A DNA stretch of 64,000 nt from an uncultured Alkalilimnicola sp. Lineage in GTDB: Bacteria > Pseudomonadota > Gammaproteobacteria > Nitrococcales > AK92. Where the stretch lies: contig CALGAN010000016.1 of assembly GCA_937951875.1 (NCBI GenBank), positions 110,593 through 174,592 on the forward strand, given 5' to 3'. The first letter of the stretch is position 1. Each line of letters begins with the position of its first letter. A program made the translations under genes and the position numbers. Below, piece by piece: positions 43,975-52,632 of this stretch. Under the pieces are notes generated by a model, which was not told where the DNA came from, did no database searches, and worked only from the letters and a program-made list of their open reading frames with translations.

Positions 43975-44906
43975 CGATAGCGACGGCGGAACAGGTCAAG
44001 GCGATGGGGCGGGTGGCCCTGCTGATGGGCGGGTGGGCCGCCGAGCGTGAGATATCGCTGCGCAGTGGCGCGCGGGTGCTCGATGCCCTGCGGGCGTTGG
44101 GGGTGGACGTCGGCGTGGTCGATCCGCGCGACGACGGCCTCGACCGCCTCAAGGAGTTCGACCGGGCGTTCATCATCCTGCACGGTCGCGGCGGCGAGGA
44201 TGGCGTGATCCAGGGCGCGCTGGAGGCGCTCAAGCTGCCCTACACCGGCAGCGGCGTGCTCGGCTCGGCGCTGGGCATGGACAAGCTGAGCAGCAAGCGG
44301 GTCTGGCGCGGCGCCGGGTTGCCGACGCCGGAGTTCGTGCTGCTCGGCGACGACACCGACTGGGACGCGGTGGCCGCGCAACTGGGTATGCCGGTGATGG
44401 TCAAGCCGGTGCGCGAAGGCTCGTCGATCGGCATGAGCAAGGTCAGCGACGTGGCGGGGCTGGCCGCCGCCTATCGGCGCGCGGCGGAGTACGACCGGGT
44501 GGTGATCGCCGAGCGCTGGATCCGCGGCCAGGAGTTCACCGTGGGGATTCTCAACGGTCGCGCGCTGCCGGTGATCCGCCTGGAGACGCCGTGCGAGTTC
44601 TACGACTACGAGGCCAAGTACTCGCGCAACGACACCCGCTACCACTGCCCGTGCGGCCTGTCTCCGGCCGAGGAGGCGGAGGTGCAGCGGCTGGCGCTGC
44701 AGGCTTTCGACACCCTCGGCTGCAGCGGTTGGGGCCGGGTGGACCTGATGCGCGACGAGCAGGGCCGGTCCTGGCTGCTGGAGGTCAACACCGTGCCGGG
44801 CATGACAGACCACTCGCTGGTGCCGATGGCCGCCAAGGCCGCCGGCCTGAGCTTCGAGGCGCTGGTGTGGGAGATCCTCGGCACCAGCCTGAGGCGGGGG
44901 GAATGA
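43971..44906 (+). CDS. ddl: D-alanine-D-alanine ligase Ddl
   Basis: A 311-residue ATP-grasp ligase making D-Ala-D-Ala for MurF. Motifs are LMGGWAAEREISLRSG, the ATP-binding VKPVREGSSIGMSKV and GRVDLMRDEQGRSWLLEVNTVPGMTDHSL. The usual GGxSxE start motif reads GGWAAERE. The length fits the DdlB type. The ATG overlaps the murB stop. Confidence 0.96.
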   Translation: MTIATAEQVKAMGRVALLMGGWAAEREISLRSGARVLDALRALGVDVGVVDPRDDGLDRLKEFDRAFIILHGRGGEDGVIQGALEALKLPYTGSGVLGSALGMDKLSSKRVWRGAGLPTPEFVLLGDDTDWDAVAAQLGMPVMVKPVREGSSIGMSKVSDVAGLAAAYRRAAEYDRVVIAERWIRGQEFTVGILNGRALPVIRLETPCEFYDYEAKYSRNDTRYHCPCGLSPAEEAEVQRLALQAFDTLGCSGWGRVDLMRDEQGRSWLLEVNTVPGMTDHSLVPMAAKAAGLSFEALVWEILGTSLRRGE

Positions 44907-44910
44907 GCGC

Positions 44911-45696
44911 ATGATCGGTCCGGCCCAGGCCCTTCCGCGTCAGCCCGAGCCGCAGCGGCGTCGGCCGCTGCGCGCGCTCGGCCGCGGCTTGCTGGCGCTG
45001 GCGCTGGTGTTGGGCGTGGTCGGCGGCTGTGTGGCGGGCTGGCGCTGGCTGTCCGACCCCGAGCGCTTCCCGCTGCGGGCGGTGCGGGTCGATGGCCCGT
45101 TGCGCAAGGTGACCCAGGAGGAGCTGAGCGCGGCGATCGTGCCGTACCTGAACACCGGCATGCTGGGGCTGGACGTGAAGGCTATTCACCGCGCCCTGGA
45201 GGCCATCCCCTGGGTGGCCGAGGCCGGGGTGCGACGGCAGTGGCCGGGCACGCTGGTGCTGGTCATCCGGGAGCGCGAGGCGGTGGCGCGCTGGGGCGAG
45301 CGGGCCTTGCTCGACGCCGGCAGCCAAGTGTTCGCGCCGGCGCCCGAGACGTTCCCGGACGGTTTGCCGCTGCTGAGCGGTCCGGAGCGGTCCGAGGGCG
45401 AGGTCTGGGAGCGCTTTCAGCGCGTCCGCGCGCTGCTGGCCCGAATCGGCCAGCAGCCGAGCGAATTGCACCTGGACGCTCGCCGCTCCTGGCGGGCCGT
45501 GCTCGCCGACGGCACGTTGCTCCAGCTCGGGCCGGGCGAGGGCGAGGCGGCGCTGGAGCGCTTCGTTCGCGCCTATCCCAAGGTTTCTGCGCCGGAGGGT
45601 GCGCGTATCGCGCAGATCGACCTTCGGTACCCCAATGGTTTCGCGCTGGCCTGGCATGCGCCGGCCGCGGCGTCGCACGGACAGGAACGCAAATGA
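44911..45696 (+). CDS. ftsQ: Cell division protein FtsQ
   Basis: A 261-residue bitopic protein: a basic cytoplasmic tail, one transmembrane helix (about 27-47), then a POTRA domain (FPLRAVRVDGPLRKVTQEEL) and an FtsQ beta domain (WVAEAGVRRQWPGTLVLVIREREAVARWG). It recruits FtsL and FtsB to the septum. It starts 4 nt after ddl, and its stop overlaps ftsA. Confidence 0.94.
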   Translation: MIGPAQALPRQPEPQRRRPLRALGRGLLALALVLGVVGGCVAGWRWLSDPERFPLRAVRVDGPLRKVTQEELSAAIVPYLNTGMLGLDVKAIHRALEAIPWVAEAGVRRQWPGTLVLVIREREAVARWGERALLDAGSQVFAPAPETFPDGLPLLSGPERSEGEVWERFQRVRALLARIGQQPSELHLDARRSWRAVLADGTLLQLGPGEGEAALERFVRAYPKVSAPEGARIAQIDLRYPNGFALAWHAPAAASHGQERK

Positions 45697-46928
45697 TCAA
45701 GAAGTCTGATCGCAACCTTCTGGTCAGTCTCGATGTGGGAACGTCCAAGGTGGTCGCCATCGTCGGCGAGGTCAACTCGCAGGGCACGCTCGACGTGATC
45801 GGCATCGGTTCGCACCCTTCGCGCGGCATGAAGAAAGGCGTGGTGGTGAATATCGAGTCGACCGTGCAGTCGATCCAGCGCGCGGTGGAAGAGGCCGAGC
45901 TCATGGCCGGCTGCCAGATCCACTCGGTGTACACCGGCATCGCCGGCTCGCACATCCGCTCGCTCAACTCGCACGGCATCGTCGCCATCAAGGACAAGGA
46001 GGTGACGGCGGCCGACGTGGAGCGCGTCATCGACGCGGCGCGGGCGGTGGCGATCCCGGCCGACCAGAAGATCCTGCACATCCTTCCGCAGGAATTCATC
46101 ATCGACAACCAGGAGGGCATCAAGGAGCCGATCGGCATGTCCGGCGTGCGCCTGGAGGCCAAGGTGCACATGGTCACCGGCGCCGTCAGCGCGGCGCAGA
46201 ACATCATCAAGTGCGTGCGCCGCTGCGGCCTGGAGGTCGACGACATCATCCTCGAGCAGCTGGCCTCCAGCTACGCCTGCCTGACCGAGGACGAGAAGGA
46301 GCTGGGCGTGTGCCTGGTGGACATCGGCGGCGGCACCACCGATCTGGCGGTGTTCACCGACGGCGCGATTCGCCACACCGCGGTCATTCCCATCGCCGGC
46401 GATCAGGTCACCAACGACATCGCCGTGGCGCTGCGCACGCCGACCCAGTTCGCCGAGGAGATCAAGATCAAGTACGCCTGTGCGCTGTCGCAGCTGGCCA
46501 GCCCCGACGAGACCATCGAAGTGCCCTCGGTCGGTGAGCGTCCGCCGCGGCGGCTGTCGCGCCAGACGCTGGCGGAGGTGGTGGAGCCCCGCTACGAGGA
46601 GCTGTTCGCGCTGATCCAGGCCGAGCTGCGGCGCAGCGGCTTCGAGGACTTGATCGCCGCCGGCATCGTCCTGACCGGCGGCACCGCGAAGATGGAAGGC
46701 GTCATCGAACTGGCCGAGGAGGTCTTCCACATGCCGGTGCGGTTGGGCGTGCCGCAGAACGTCAGCGGGCTGGCCGACGTGGTGCGCAATCCCATCTACG
46801 CCACCGGTGTCGGGTTGCTGCAGTTCGGCTGGCACAACCGGGCGCAGCATGCGCAGGAGTTCAGAAGCGATTCAGGTATGAGCGGGCTGCTGGCCCGGAT
46901 GAAGAGTTGGTTCCAGGGCAATTTCTAA
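45693..46928 (+). CDS. ftsA: Cell division actin-like protein FtsA
   Basis: A 411-residue actin-fold ATPase that anchors FtsZ to the membrane. Phosphate-binding motifs are LLVSLDVGTSKVVAIVGEV (phosphate 1) and VCLVDIGGGTTDLAVF (phosphate 2); the adenosine motif is GIVLTGGTAKMEGV. The C-terminal amphipathic membrane-targeting helix is LLARMKSWFQGNF. The start is the ATG at 45693, overlapping the ftsQ stop. FtsA binds the FtsZ C-terminal peptide. Confidence 0.97.
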   Translation: MIKKSDRNLLVSLDVGTSKVVAIVGEVNSQGTLDVIGIGSHPSRGMKKGVVVNIESTVQSIQRAVEEAELMAGCQIHSVYTGIAGSHIRSLNSHGIVAIKDKEVTAADVERVIDAARAVAIPADQKILHILPQEFIIDNQEGIKEPIGMSGVRLEAKVHMVTGAVSAAQNIIKCVRRCGLEVDDIILEQLASSYACLTEDEKELGVCLVDIGGGTTDLAVFTDGAIRHTAVIPIAGDQVTNDIAVALRTPTQFAEEIKIKYACALSQLASPDETIEVPSVGERPPRRLSRQTLAEVVEPRYEELFALIQAELRRSGFEDLIAAGIVLTGGTAKMEGVIELAEEVFHMPVRLGVPQNVSGLADVVRNPIYATGVGLLQFGWHNRAQHAQEFRSDSGMSGLLARMKSWFQGNF

Positions 46929-46996
46929 CGGTATCGGCAATCACGGGTTTCCATTTCAGTGCACGGTTTGCGAGCGCGATCGAGGAGGTAATGACA

Positions 46997-48157
46997 ATGT
47001 TCGAGTTAATGGACTCTTATAGCCCTAGCGCCGTCATCAAAGTGATCGGCGTCGGCGGTGGCGGCGGCAACGCGGTGCAGCACATGGTGGCGGCGTCGGT
47101 CGACGGGGTCGACTTCATCTGCGCCAACACCGACGCGCAGGCGCTGCGCAACATGGCGGCGCGCACCACGCTGCAGCTGGGCAGCAACATCACCAAGGGA
47201 CTGGGCGCCGGCGCCAATCCCAACATCGGTCGGGAAGCGGCGCTGGAGGATCGCGATCGCATCGCCGAGGTGCTGGAAGGCGCCGACATGGTGTTCATCA
47301 CCGCCGGCATGGGCGGCGGCACCGGTACCGGCGCGGCCCCGATCGTCGCCGAAGTGGCCAAGGAGCTGGGCATCCTCACCGTGGCGGTGGTCACCAAGCC
47401 GTTCCCGTTCGAGGGCGCCAAGCGCATGCGCGTGGCGATGGAGGGTATCGAGCAGCTGTCCAAGCACGTCGACTCCCTGATCACCATTCCCAACGAGAAG
47501 CTGCTGTCGGTGCTGGGCAAGAACGTCAGCCTGCTGGACGCCTTCAAGGCGGCCAACGACGTGTTGCTCGGCGCGGTGAAAGGCATCGCCGAGCTGATCA
47601 CCCGCCCCGGTCTGATCAACGTCGACTTCGCCGACGTGCGCACCGTGATGTCGGAGATGGGCATGGCGGTGATGGGCAACGGCGTGGCCCGCGGCGAGGG
47701 GCGTGCCCGTGAGGCGGCCGAGCGCGCCATCTCCAGCCCGCTGCTGGAGGATGTGGATATTGCCGGTGCCAAGGGCATCCTGGTAAACGTTACCGCCGGT
47801 CTGAACATGTCGATCGGCGAGTTCGACGAGGTCGGTAACGCCATTCGCGAGTTCGCCTCGGACGACGCCACCGTGGTGGTGGGTACCGTCATCGATCCGG
47901 AGCTGGAGGACGAACTGCGCGTCACGGTGGTGGCCACCGGTCTGGGGCAGCCCAGCGCGGCCCGTGTCGCGCCCCCGCAACTGCAGACGGTGAAGAAGCC
48001 GGCGATCCCGGCGGCGGCCACCGAAGTCGACTACAGCCGTCTGGAGCGGCCGGCGATCGCCCGCAAGAAGGCGGTCAACGATCGGTTCCAGGATGCGGCC
48101 GACGGCGATTTGGAGTACTTGGATATCCCGGCGTTCCTGCGTCGGCAAGCCGATTAA
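46997..48157 (+). CDS. ftsZ: Cell division tubulin-like GTPase FtsZ
   Basis: A 386-residue FtsZ. The GTP-binding tubulin signature GGGTGTG is at residues 106-112, and the T7 catalytic loop lies in GLINVDFADVRTVMSEMG. A linker of about 50 residues leads to the C-terminal conserved peptide YLDIPAFLRRQAD, the docking site for FtsA, ZipA, ZapD, MinC and ClpX. The ATG at 46997 is chosen because AGGAGG (46983-46988) lies 8 nt upstream, while the ATG at 46991 is only 2 nt away. The cluster ends here with a strong terminator. Confidence 0.98.
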   Translation: MFELMDSYSPSAVIKVIGVGGGGGNAVQHMVAASVDGVDFICANTDAQALRNMAARTTLQLGSNITKGLGAGANPNIGREAALEDRDRIAEVLEGADMVFITAGMGGGTGTGAAPIVAEVAKELGILTVAVVTKPFPFEGAKRMRVAMEGIEQLSKHVDSLITIPNEKLLSVLGKNVSLLDAFKAANDVLLGAVKGIAELITRPGLINVDFADVRTVMSEMGMAVMGNGVARGEGRAREAAERAISSPLLEDVDIAGAKGILVNVTAGLNMSIGEFDEVGNAIREFASDDATVVVGTVIDPELEDELRVTVVATGLGQPSAARVAPPQLQTVKKPAIPAAATEVDYSRLERPAIARKKAVNDRFQDAADGDLEYLDIPAFLRRQAD

Positions 48158-48193
48158 GCCTAAGTCCTCCCGATCGACCGTCGCACTGAAGCC

Positions 48194-48222
48194 ACGGCAG
48201 GCCATCGGCCTGCCGTTTTTTT
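48194..48222 (+). terminator. Rho-independent terminator after ftsZ
   Basis: A perfect 10-bp stem (ACGGCAGGCC, loop ATC, GGCCTGCCGT) is followed by seven T residues. It closes the dcw transcript and separates ftsZ from lpxC. Confidence 0.93.
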
Positions 48223-48240
48223 GCAACACCTCGAAACATT

Positions 48241-48269
48241 TTTACAACAGTGTGAAGTTGGTCTAAGAT
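48241..48269 (+). promoter_or_regulatory. Promoter of lpxC
   Basis: TTTACA (48241-48246) and TAAGAT (48264-48269) are 17 nt apart and match consensus at 5/6 and 4/6. The pair lies just after the ftsZ terminator and about 120 nt upstream of lpxC, leaving a long leader. Confidence 0.65.
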
Positions 48270-48385
48270 TGGTGCGTCGCACGATGCAGAATGGGCGACG
48301 ACATCGATCACGACTTCGCTTCAACCCCTCGTCAGGGGCTCCCTGGACGGGCGGCAGCGGCCAGATTACGCAGGAGTAGCTTGCC

Positions 48386-49294
48386 ATGATGCGGCAGCGG
48401 ACCCTTAAGAACAGCATCCGGGCAACCGGTGTCGGCTTGCACACGGGTAAGAAGGTCTATCTGACCTTGCGGCCGGCTGCTCCCAACACCGGCATCATCT
48501 TCCGCCGCGTTGACCTCGACGAGCCGGTGGAGATCAAGGCCCATCCTCTCAACGTCGGCGATACCCAGCTGTCGACCTGCCTGGTCAACGGCGACGTGCG
48601 CGTCTCCACCGTGGAGCATCTGCTGTCGGCGATGGCCGGTCTGGGCATCGACAACGCCTATGTCGACGTGAGCGCGCCGGAAGTGCCGATCATGGACGGC
48701 AGCGCCGGTCCGTTCGTGTTCCTGATCCGTTCCGCCGGCATCGAGGAGCAGAACGCGCCCAAGCGCTTCATCCGCATCAAGCGCCCGATCCAGGTGCAGG
48801 ATGGCGAGAAGTGGTGCCGCTTCGAGCCCTATGAGGGCTTCCGGGTCGGCTTCACCATCGACTTCGACCATCCGCTGTTCAAGGACGTCGACCGCCACGC
48901 CACGGTGGACTTCTCCACCACGTCGTTCGTGAAGGAAGTGAGCCGGGCGCGCACCTTCGGCTTCATGCGCGACATCGAATGGATGCAGAGCCGGCAGCTG
49001 GCGCTCGGCGGCAGCCTCGACAACGCCATCGTGGTCGATGATTACCGCATCCTCAACGAGGACGGGCTGCGCTACCGCGACGAGTTCGTCAAGCACAAGA
49101 TCCTGGACGCCATCGGCGACCTGTATCTGCTCGGCCACAGCCTGATCGGCCACTTCGAGGGCTACAAGTCCGGTCATGCCCTGAACAACCGCCTGCTGCG
49201 CGCCCTGCTGGCCGAGCAGGAGGCCTGGGAGGCGGTGACCTTCGAGGACGCCAGCCACTCGCCGATCTCCTTCGAGCAGCCGGTCGCCGCCTGA
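48386..49294 (+). CDS. lpxC: UDP-3-O-acyl-N-acetylglucosamine deacetylase LpxC
   Basis: A 302-residue zinc deacetylase for the committed step of lipid A synthesis. Zinc ligands are H78 (STVEHLLSAM), H237 and D241 (KHKILDAIGD), and the C-terminal histidine lies in GYKSGHALNN. The first of two adjacent ATGs has AGGAG 9 nt upstream. It has its own promoter and is convergent with dciA (9 nt between stops). In E. coli LpxC is degraded by FtsH through a C-terminal LAVLA-type tail; here the end is FEQPVAA. Confidence 0.97.
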   Translation: MMRQRTLKNSIRATGVGLHTGKKVYLTLRPAAPNTGIIFRRVDLDEPVEIKAHPLNVGDTQLSTCLVNGDVRVSTVEHLLSAMAGLGIDNAYVDVSAPEVPIMDGSAGPFVFLIRSAGIEEQNAPKRFIRIKRPIQVQDGEKWCRFEPYEGFRVGFTIDFDHPLFKDVDRHATVDFSTTSFVKEVSRARTFGFMRDIEWMQSRQLALGGSLDNAIVVDDYRILNEDGLRYRDEFVKHKILDAIGDLYLLGHSLIGHFEGYKSGHALNNRLLRALLAEQEAWEAVTFEDASHSPISFEQPVAA

Positions 49295-49303
49295 GGCGAA
49301 GCT

Positions 49304-49762
49304 TCACTCGCCGGCCCGTGAGGGCCGGCCGCGGCGCGCCAGCCGCTCCAACGCCTGGCGCAACCTCTCATCCTCCATGCTCGCCGCCGCCTTGCGCAAC
49401 TGCTCGGCCGCCGCGGCGCTGAGCGGCTCGCGCGGCGGCGGCGGCGCCGGTCGTTGCACCGCCGCGACCTTCACTTTCAGCGTGCGAGGCCGCGGTTGCT
49501 GCAGCTTCTCCAGCGCCGCCAAGATCTGATTCTGCGCATAGCGTAGGGTCGCCGCCCGCGCCGGCGAATCGGCGATCAGCACCATCGCCTCGGCATCCAG
49601 TCGCGCCAATTGCCAGCCTTCCGCCAGCGCCGGCGGCAAGCGCGCTCGTAGGTCGGCTTGCACCAGTCCCAGCATGCGTGCCCTGCCGAGCAGCCCGCTC
49701 AAGTTCTGTTCGGTCGCCAGCAACCGGCTCAGCCGGGTCGGTCCGTTGGAATTGCCGCTCAT
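49304..49762 (-). CDS. dciA: DciA-like DUF721 protein
   Basis: A 152-residue DUF721 protein. The N-terminal domain (TRLSRLLATEQNLSGLLGRARMLG, then LAEGWQLARLDAEAMVLIADSPARAATLRYAQNQIL) has the KH-like pattern of the family, and the C-terminal half is a basic, proline-rich, probably flexible tail. DciA is the ancestral loader of the replicative helicase DnaB in bacteria lacking DnaC. In Pseudomonas the same gene lies between lpxC and secA. The ATG at 49762 lacks a strong ribosome site, so the start is moderately sure. Confidence 0.85.
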   Translation of the reverse strand: MSGNSNGPTRLSRLLATEQNLSGLLGRARMLGLVQADLRARLPPALAEGWQLARLDAEAMVLIADSPARAATLRYAQNQILAALEKLQQPRPRTLKVKVAAVQRPAPPPPREPLSAAAAEQLRKAAASMEDERLRQALERLARRGRPSRAGE

Positions 49763-49808
49763 CGAGTGCCCATATCTACGTTGCGTAAGGACGCGTTGGT
49801 GAAACGCA

Positions 49809-49837
49809 CTCACAATCCAGTCTCGATCAGCTATAGT
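49809..49837 (+). promoter_or_regulatory. Candidate promoter of secA
   Basis: CTCACA (49809-49814) and TATAGT (49832-49837) are 17 nt apart, in the 139-nt gap between the divergent dciA and secA genes. The -10 is strong and the -35 weak. No SecM-type arrest peptide gene is seen ahead of secA. Confidence 0.5.
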
Positions 49838-49901
49838 AAGCCCCTTTCCGGATTGGCTGAAATCGCCATCCCCGGGCACATACAGGGGTCTGGGAGTACC
49901 T

Positions 49902-52625
49902 ATGCTGAGTGCCATCGCGAAGAAAGTCTTCGGTAGCCGCAACGATCGACTGGTGGCGCGCATGCGCAAGGTGGTCGCGCGGATCAACGCCCTGGAGCCG
50001 CAGTTCGAGAAGCTTTCCGACGACCAACTTCGGGCCAAGACCGACGAATTCCGCAATCGGCTGGCCAACGGCGAGAAGCTGGACGCGTTGCTGCCGGAAG
50101 CGTTCGCGACGGTGCGCGAAGCGGGCAAGCGGGTGCTGGGCATGCGCCATTTCGATGTCCAGCTCATCGGCGGCATGGTGTTGCACGACGGCAAGATCGC
50201 CGAGATGCGCACCGGCGAAGGCAAGACCCTGGTGGCGACTCTGGCGGCCTACCTCAACGCGCTGCCCGGCAAGGGCGTGCACGTGGTCACCGTCAACGAC
50301 TATCTGGCGCGGCGCGACGCCGCCTGGATGGGCAAGCTGTACAACTTCCTCGGTCTGACCACCGGCGTGGTGGTGCCAGGCATGTCGCCGGAGGAGAAAC
50401 GCGCCGCCTACGCCGCCGACATCACCTACGGCACCAACAACGAATTCGGCTTCGACTATCTGCGCGACAACATGGCCTTCCGAAAGGAAGACCGGATGCA
50501 GCGCCCGCTTCACTACGCCATCATCGACGAGGTCGACTCCATCCTCATCGACGAGGCTCGCACGCCGCTGATCATCTCCGGTCCGGCCGAGGAGAGCAGC
50601 GAGCTGTATCTGCGGCTTAACCAGCTGGTGCCGAAGCTGCGCAAGCAGGATCGGGCGCCCGAGGAGGGCGTGGAGGACACCGGCGATTACTACGTCGACG
50701 AGAAGGCCCGGCAGGCTTACCTGACCGAGCAGGGCCAGGAGCGGGTCGAGGAGCTCATGCGCGAGGCCGGCCTGCTGGCCGAGGGCGACAGCCTCTACGA
50801 CACCCGCAACATTGGCCTGGTGCATCACCTGTACGCCGCCCTGCGGGCGCACGCGCTGTTCCAGCGCGACGTGCACTACATCGTGCGCGACCGCCAGATC
50901 GTCATCGTCGACGAGTTCACCGGCCGCGCCATGCCTGGCCGCCGCTGGTCCGACGGCTTGCACCAGGCGGTGGAGGCCAAGGAAGGCGTGCCGATCCAGG
51001 CCGAGAACCAGACGCTGGCCTCGATTACCTTCCAGAACTATTTCCGCCTGTACAGCAAGCTGTCGGGCATGACCGGTACGGCCGATACCGAGGCGTTCGA
51101 GTTCCAGCAGATCTACGGCCTGGAAGTGGTGGTCATTCCCACCAACCGGCCGATGATCCGCAAGGATTTGAACGACCTGGTCTATCTGACGGCGCGCGAG
51201 AAGTACAACGCGATCATCGACGATATCGAGGAGTGCCGGAAGCGCATGCAGCCGGTGCTGGTGGGTACCACCTCGATCGAGACTTCCGAGTATCTGTCGG
51301 AGCTGCTGAAGAAGCGCGGCATCCCGCACCAGGTGCTGAACGCCAAGCAGCACGAGCGCGAGGCCAGCATTATCGCCGAAGCCGGCCGGCCCGGCGCCGT
51401 GACCATCGCCACCAACATGGCCGGCCGCGGTACCGATATCGTGCTCGGCGGCAACCTGGAGGCGGAGATCGCCCAGCTGGAGAACCCGGACGAGGAGACC
51501 ATCGAGCGGCTGCGCGCCGATTGGCAGAAGCGCCATGACCAGGTGGTTGCCGCCGGCGGTCTGCACGTGATCGGTAGCGAGCGCCACGAGTCCCGCCGCA
51601 TCGACAACCAGCTGCGCGGCCGCGCTGGCCGCCAGGGCGATCCTGGCTCCAGCCGTTTCTATCTGTCGCTGGAAGACAGCCTGCTGCGCATCTTCGCGTC
51701 CGACCGCGTCTCGGCGCTGATGCAGCGCCTGGGCATGCAGGAGGGCGAGGCGATCGAGAGCGCCCTGGTCAGCCGCGTGATCGAGAACGCCCAACGCAAG
51801 GTCGAGGCGCACAACTTCGATATCCGCAAGCATCTGCTCGAGTTCGACGACGTCGCCAACGACCAGCGCAAGGTGATCTACCAGCAGCGCAACGAGCTGA
51901 TGGACGCCGATGACATTTCGGAGATGGTGGAGGCGATGCGCGCCGACGTCATCGACCGCGTCATCAGCGAGTACGTGCCGCCCGGCTCGATCGACGAGCA
52001 GTGGAACATCGCCGGCCTGGAGGAGACGCTCAAGAAGGAATTCGCGCTCGACCTGCCGCTGCAGAAGTGGCTGGACGAGGACAGCTCGCTGCACGAGGAG
52101 TCGCTGCGCCGGCGCATCCTGGAGGAGGCGGTGGCCCAGTACCGCGCCAAGGAAGAGCTCGCCGGCGCGCCGGTGCTGCGCCAGTTCGAGAAGGCGGTGA
52201 TGCTGCAGGTGCTCGACAGCCACTGGAAGGAGCATCTGGCCGCCATGGACTACCTGCGCCAGGGCATCCACCTGCGCGGCTATGCGCAGAAGAACCCCAA
52301 GCAGGAGTTCAAGCGCGAAGCCTTCGAGATGTTCCAGGAAATGCTGGAGAACATCAAACGCGAAGTCATCTCGGTGCTGTCGCGAGTGCAAGTGCGTGCC
52401 CAGGAGGACGTGCAGGCCGTCGAGGAGCGGCAGCAGGTCGACGAGGGCAAGATGCAGTTCCAGCACGCCGATCCGGGCAGCTACAGCGCCGACGAGGAAG
52501 CCGAGCAGGTGGTGGCGGCGTCGCGGACCGTGGTGCGTACCGGCGCCAAGATCGGCCGCAACGAGCCTTGCCCGTGCGGTTCGGGCAAGAAATACAAGCA
52601 TTGCCACGGTCGTCTCGAAGGGTAA
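49902..52625 (+). CDS. secA: Preprotein translocase ATPase SecA
   Basis: A 907-residue SecA motor that pushes unfolded preproteins through SecYEG. Walker A is RTGEGKTLVATL with K108 as in E. coli; the DEAD-type Walker B is in YAIIDEVDSILIDEARTPLIISG; TNMAGRGTDIVLGGN and RIDNQLRGRAGRQGDPGSSRF form the second ATPase domain. The C-terminal zinc-binding tail CPCGSGKKYKHCHG, which binds SecB and ribosomes, is intact. argJ follows 7 nt later. Confidence 0.98.
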   Translation: MLSAIAKKVFGSRNDRLVARMRKVVARINALEPQFEKLSDDQLRAKTDEFRNRLANGEKLDALLPEAFATVREAGKRVLGMRHFDVQLIGGMVLHDGKIAEMRTGEGKTLVATLAAYLNALPGKGVHVVTVNDYLARRDAAWMGKLYNFLGLTTGVVVPGMSPEEKRAAYAADITYGTNNEFGFDYLRDNMAFRKEDRMQRPLHYAIIDEVDSILIDEARTPLIISGPAEESSELYLRLNQLVPKLRKQDRAPEEGVEDTGDYYVDEKARQAYLTEQGQERVEELMREAGLLAEGDSLYDTRNIGLVHHLYAALRAHALFQRDVHYIVRDRQIVIVDEFTGRAMPGRRWSDGLHQAVEAKEGVPIQAENQTLASITFQNYFRLYSKLSGMTGTADTEAFEFQQIYGLEVVVIPTNRPMIRKDLNDLVYLTAREKYNAIIDDIEECRKRMQPVLVGTTSIETSEYLSELLKKRGIPHQVLNAKQHEREASIIAEAGRPGAVTIATNMAGRGTDIVLGGNLEAEIAQLENPDEETIERLRADWQKRHDQVVAAGGLHVIGSERHESRRIDNQLRGRAGRQGDPGSSRFYLSLEDSLLRIFASDRVSALMQRLGMQEGEAIESALVSRVIENAQRKVEAHNFDIRKHLLEFDDVANDQRKVIYQQRNELMDADDISEMVEAMRADVIDRVISEYVPPGSIDEQWNIAGLEETLKKEFALDLPLQKWLDEDSSLHEESLRRRILEEAVAQYRAKEELAGAPVLRQFEKAVMLQVLDSHWKEHLAAMDYLRQGIHLRGYAQKNPKQEFKREAFEMFQEMLENIKREVISVLSRVQVRAQEDVQAVEERQQVDEGKMQFQHADPGSYSADEEAEQVVAASRTVVRTGAKIGRNEPCPCGSGKKYKHCHGRLEG

Positions 52626-52632
52626 GCGAAGC

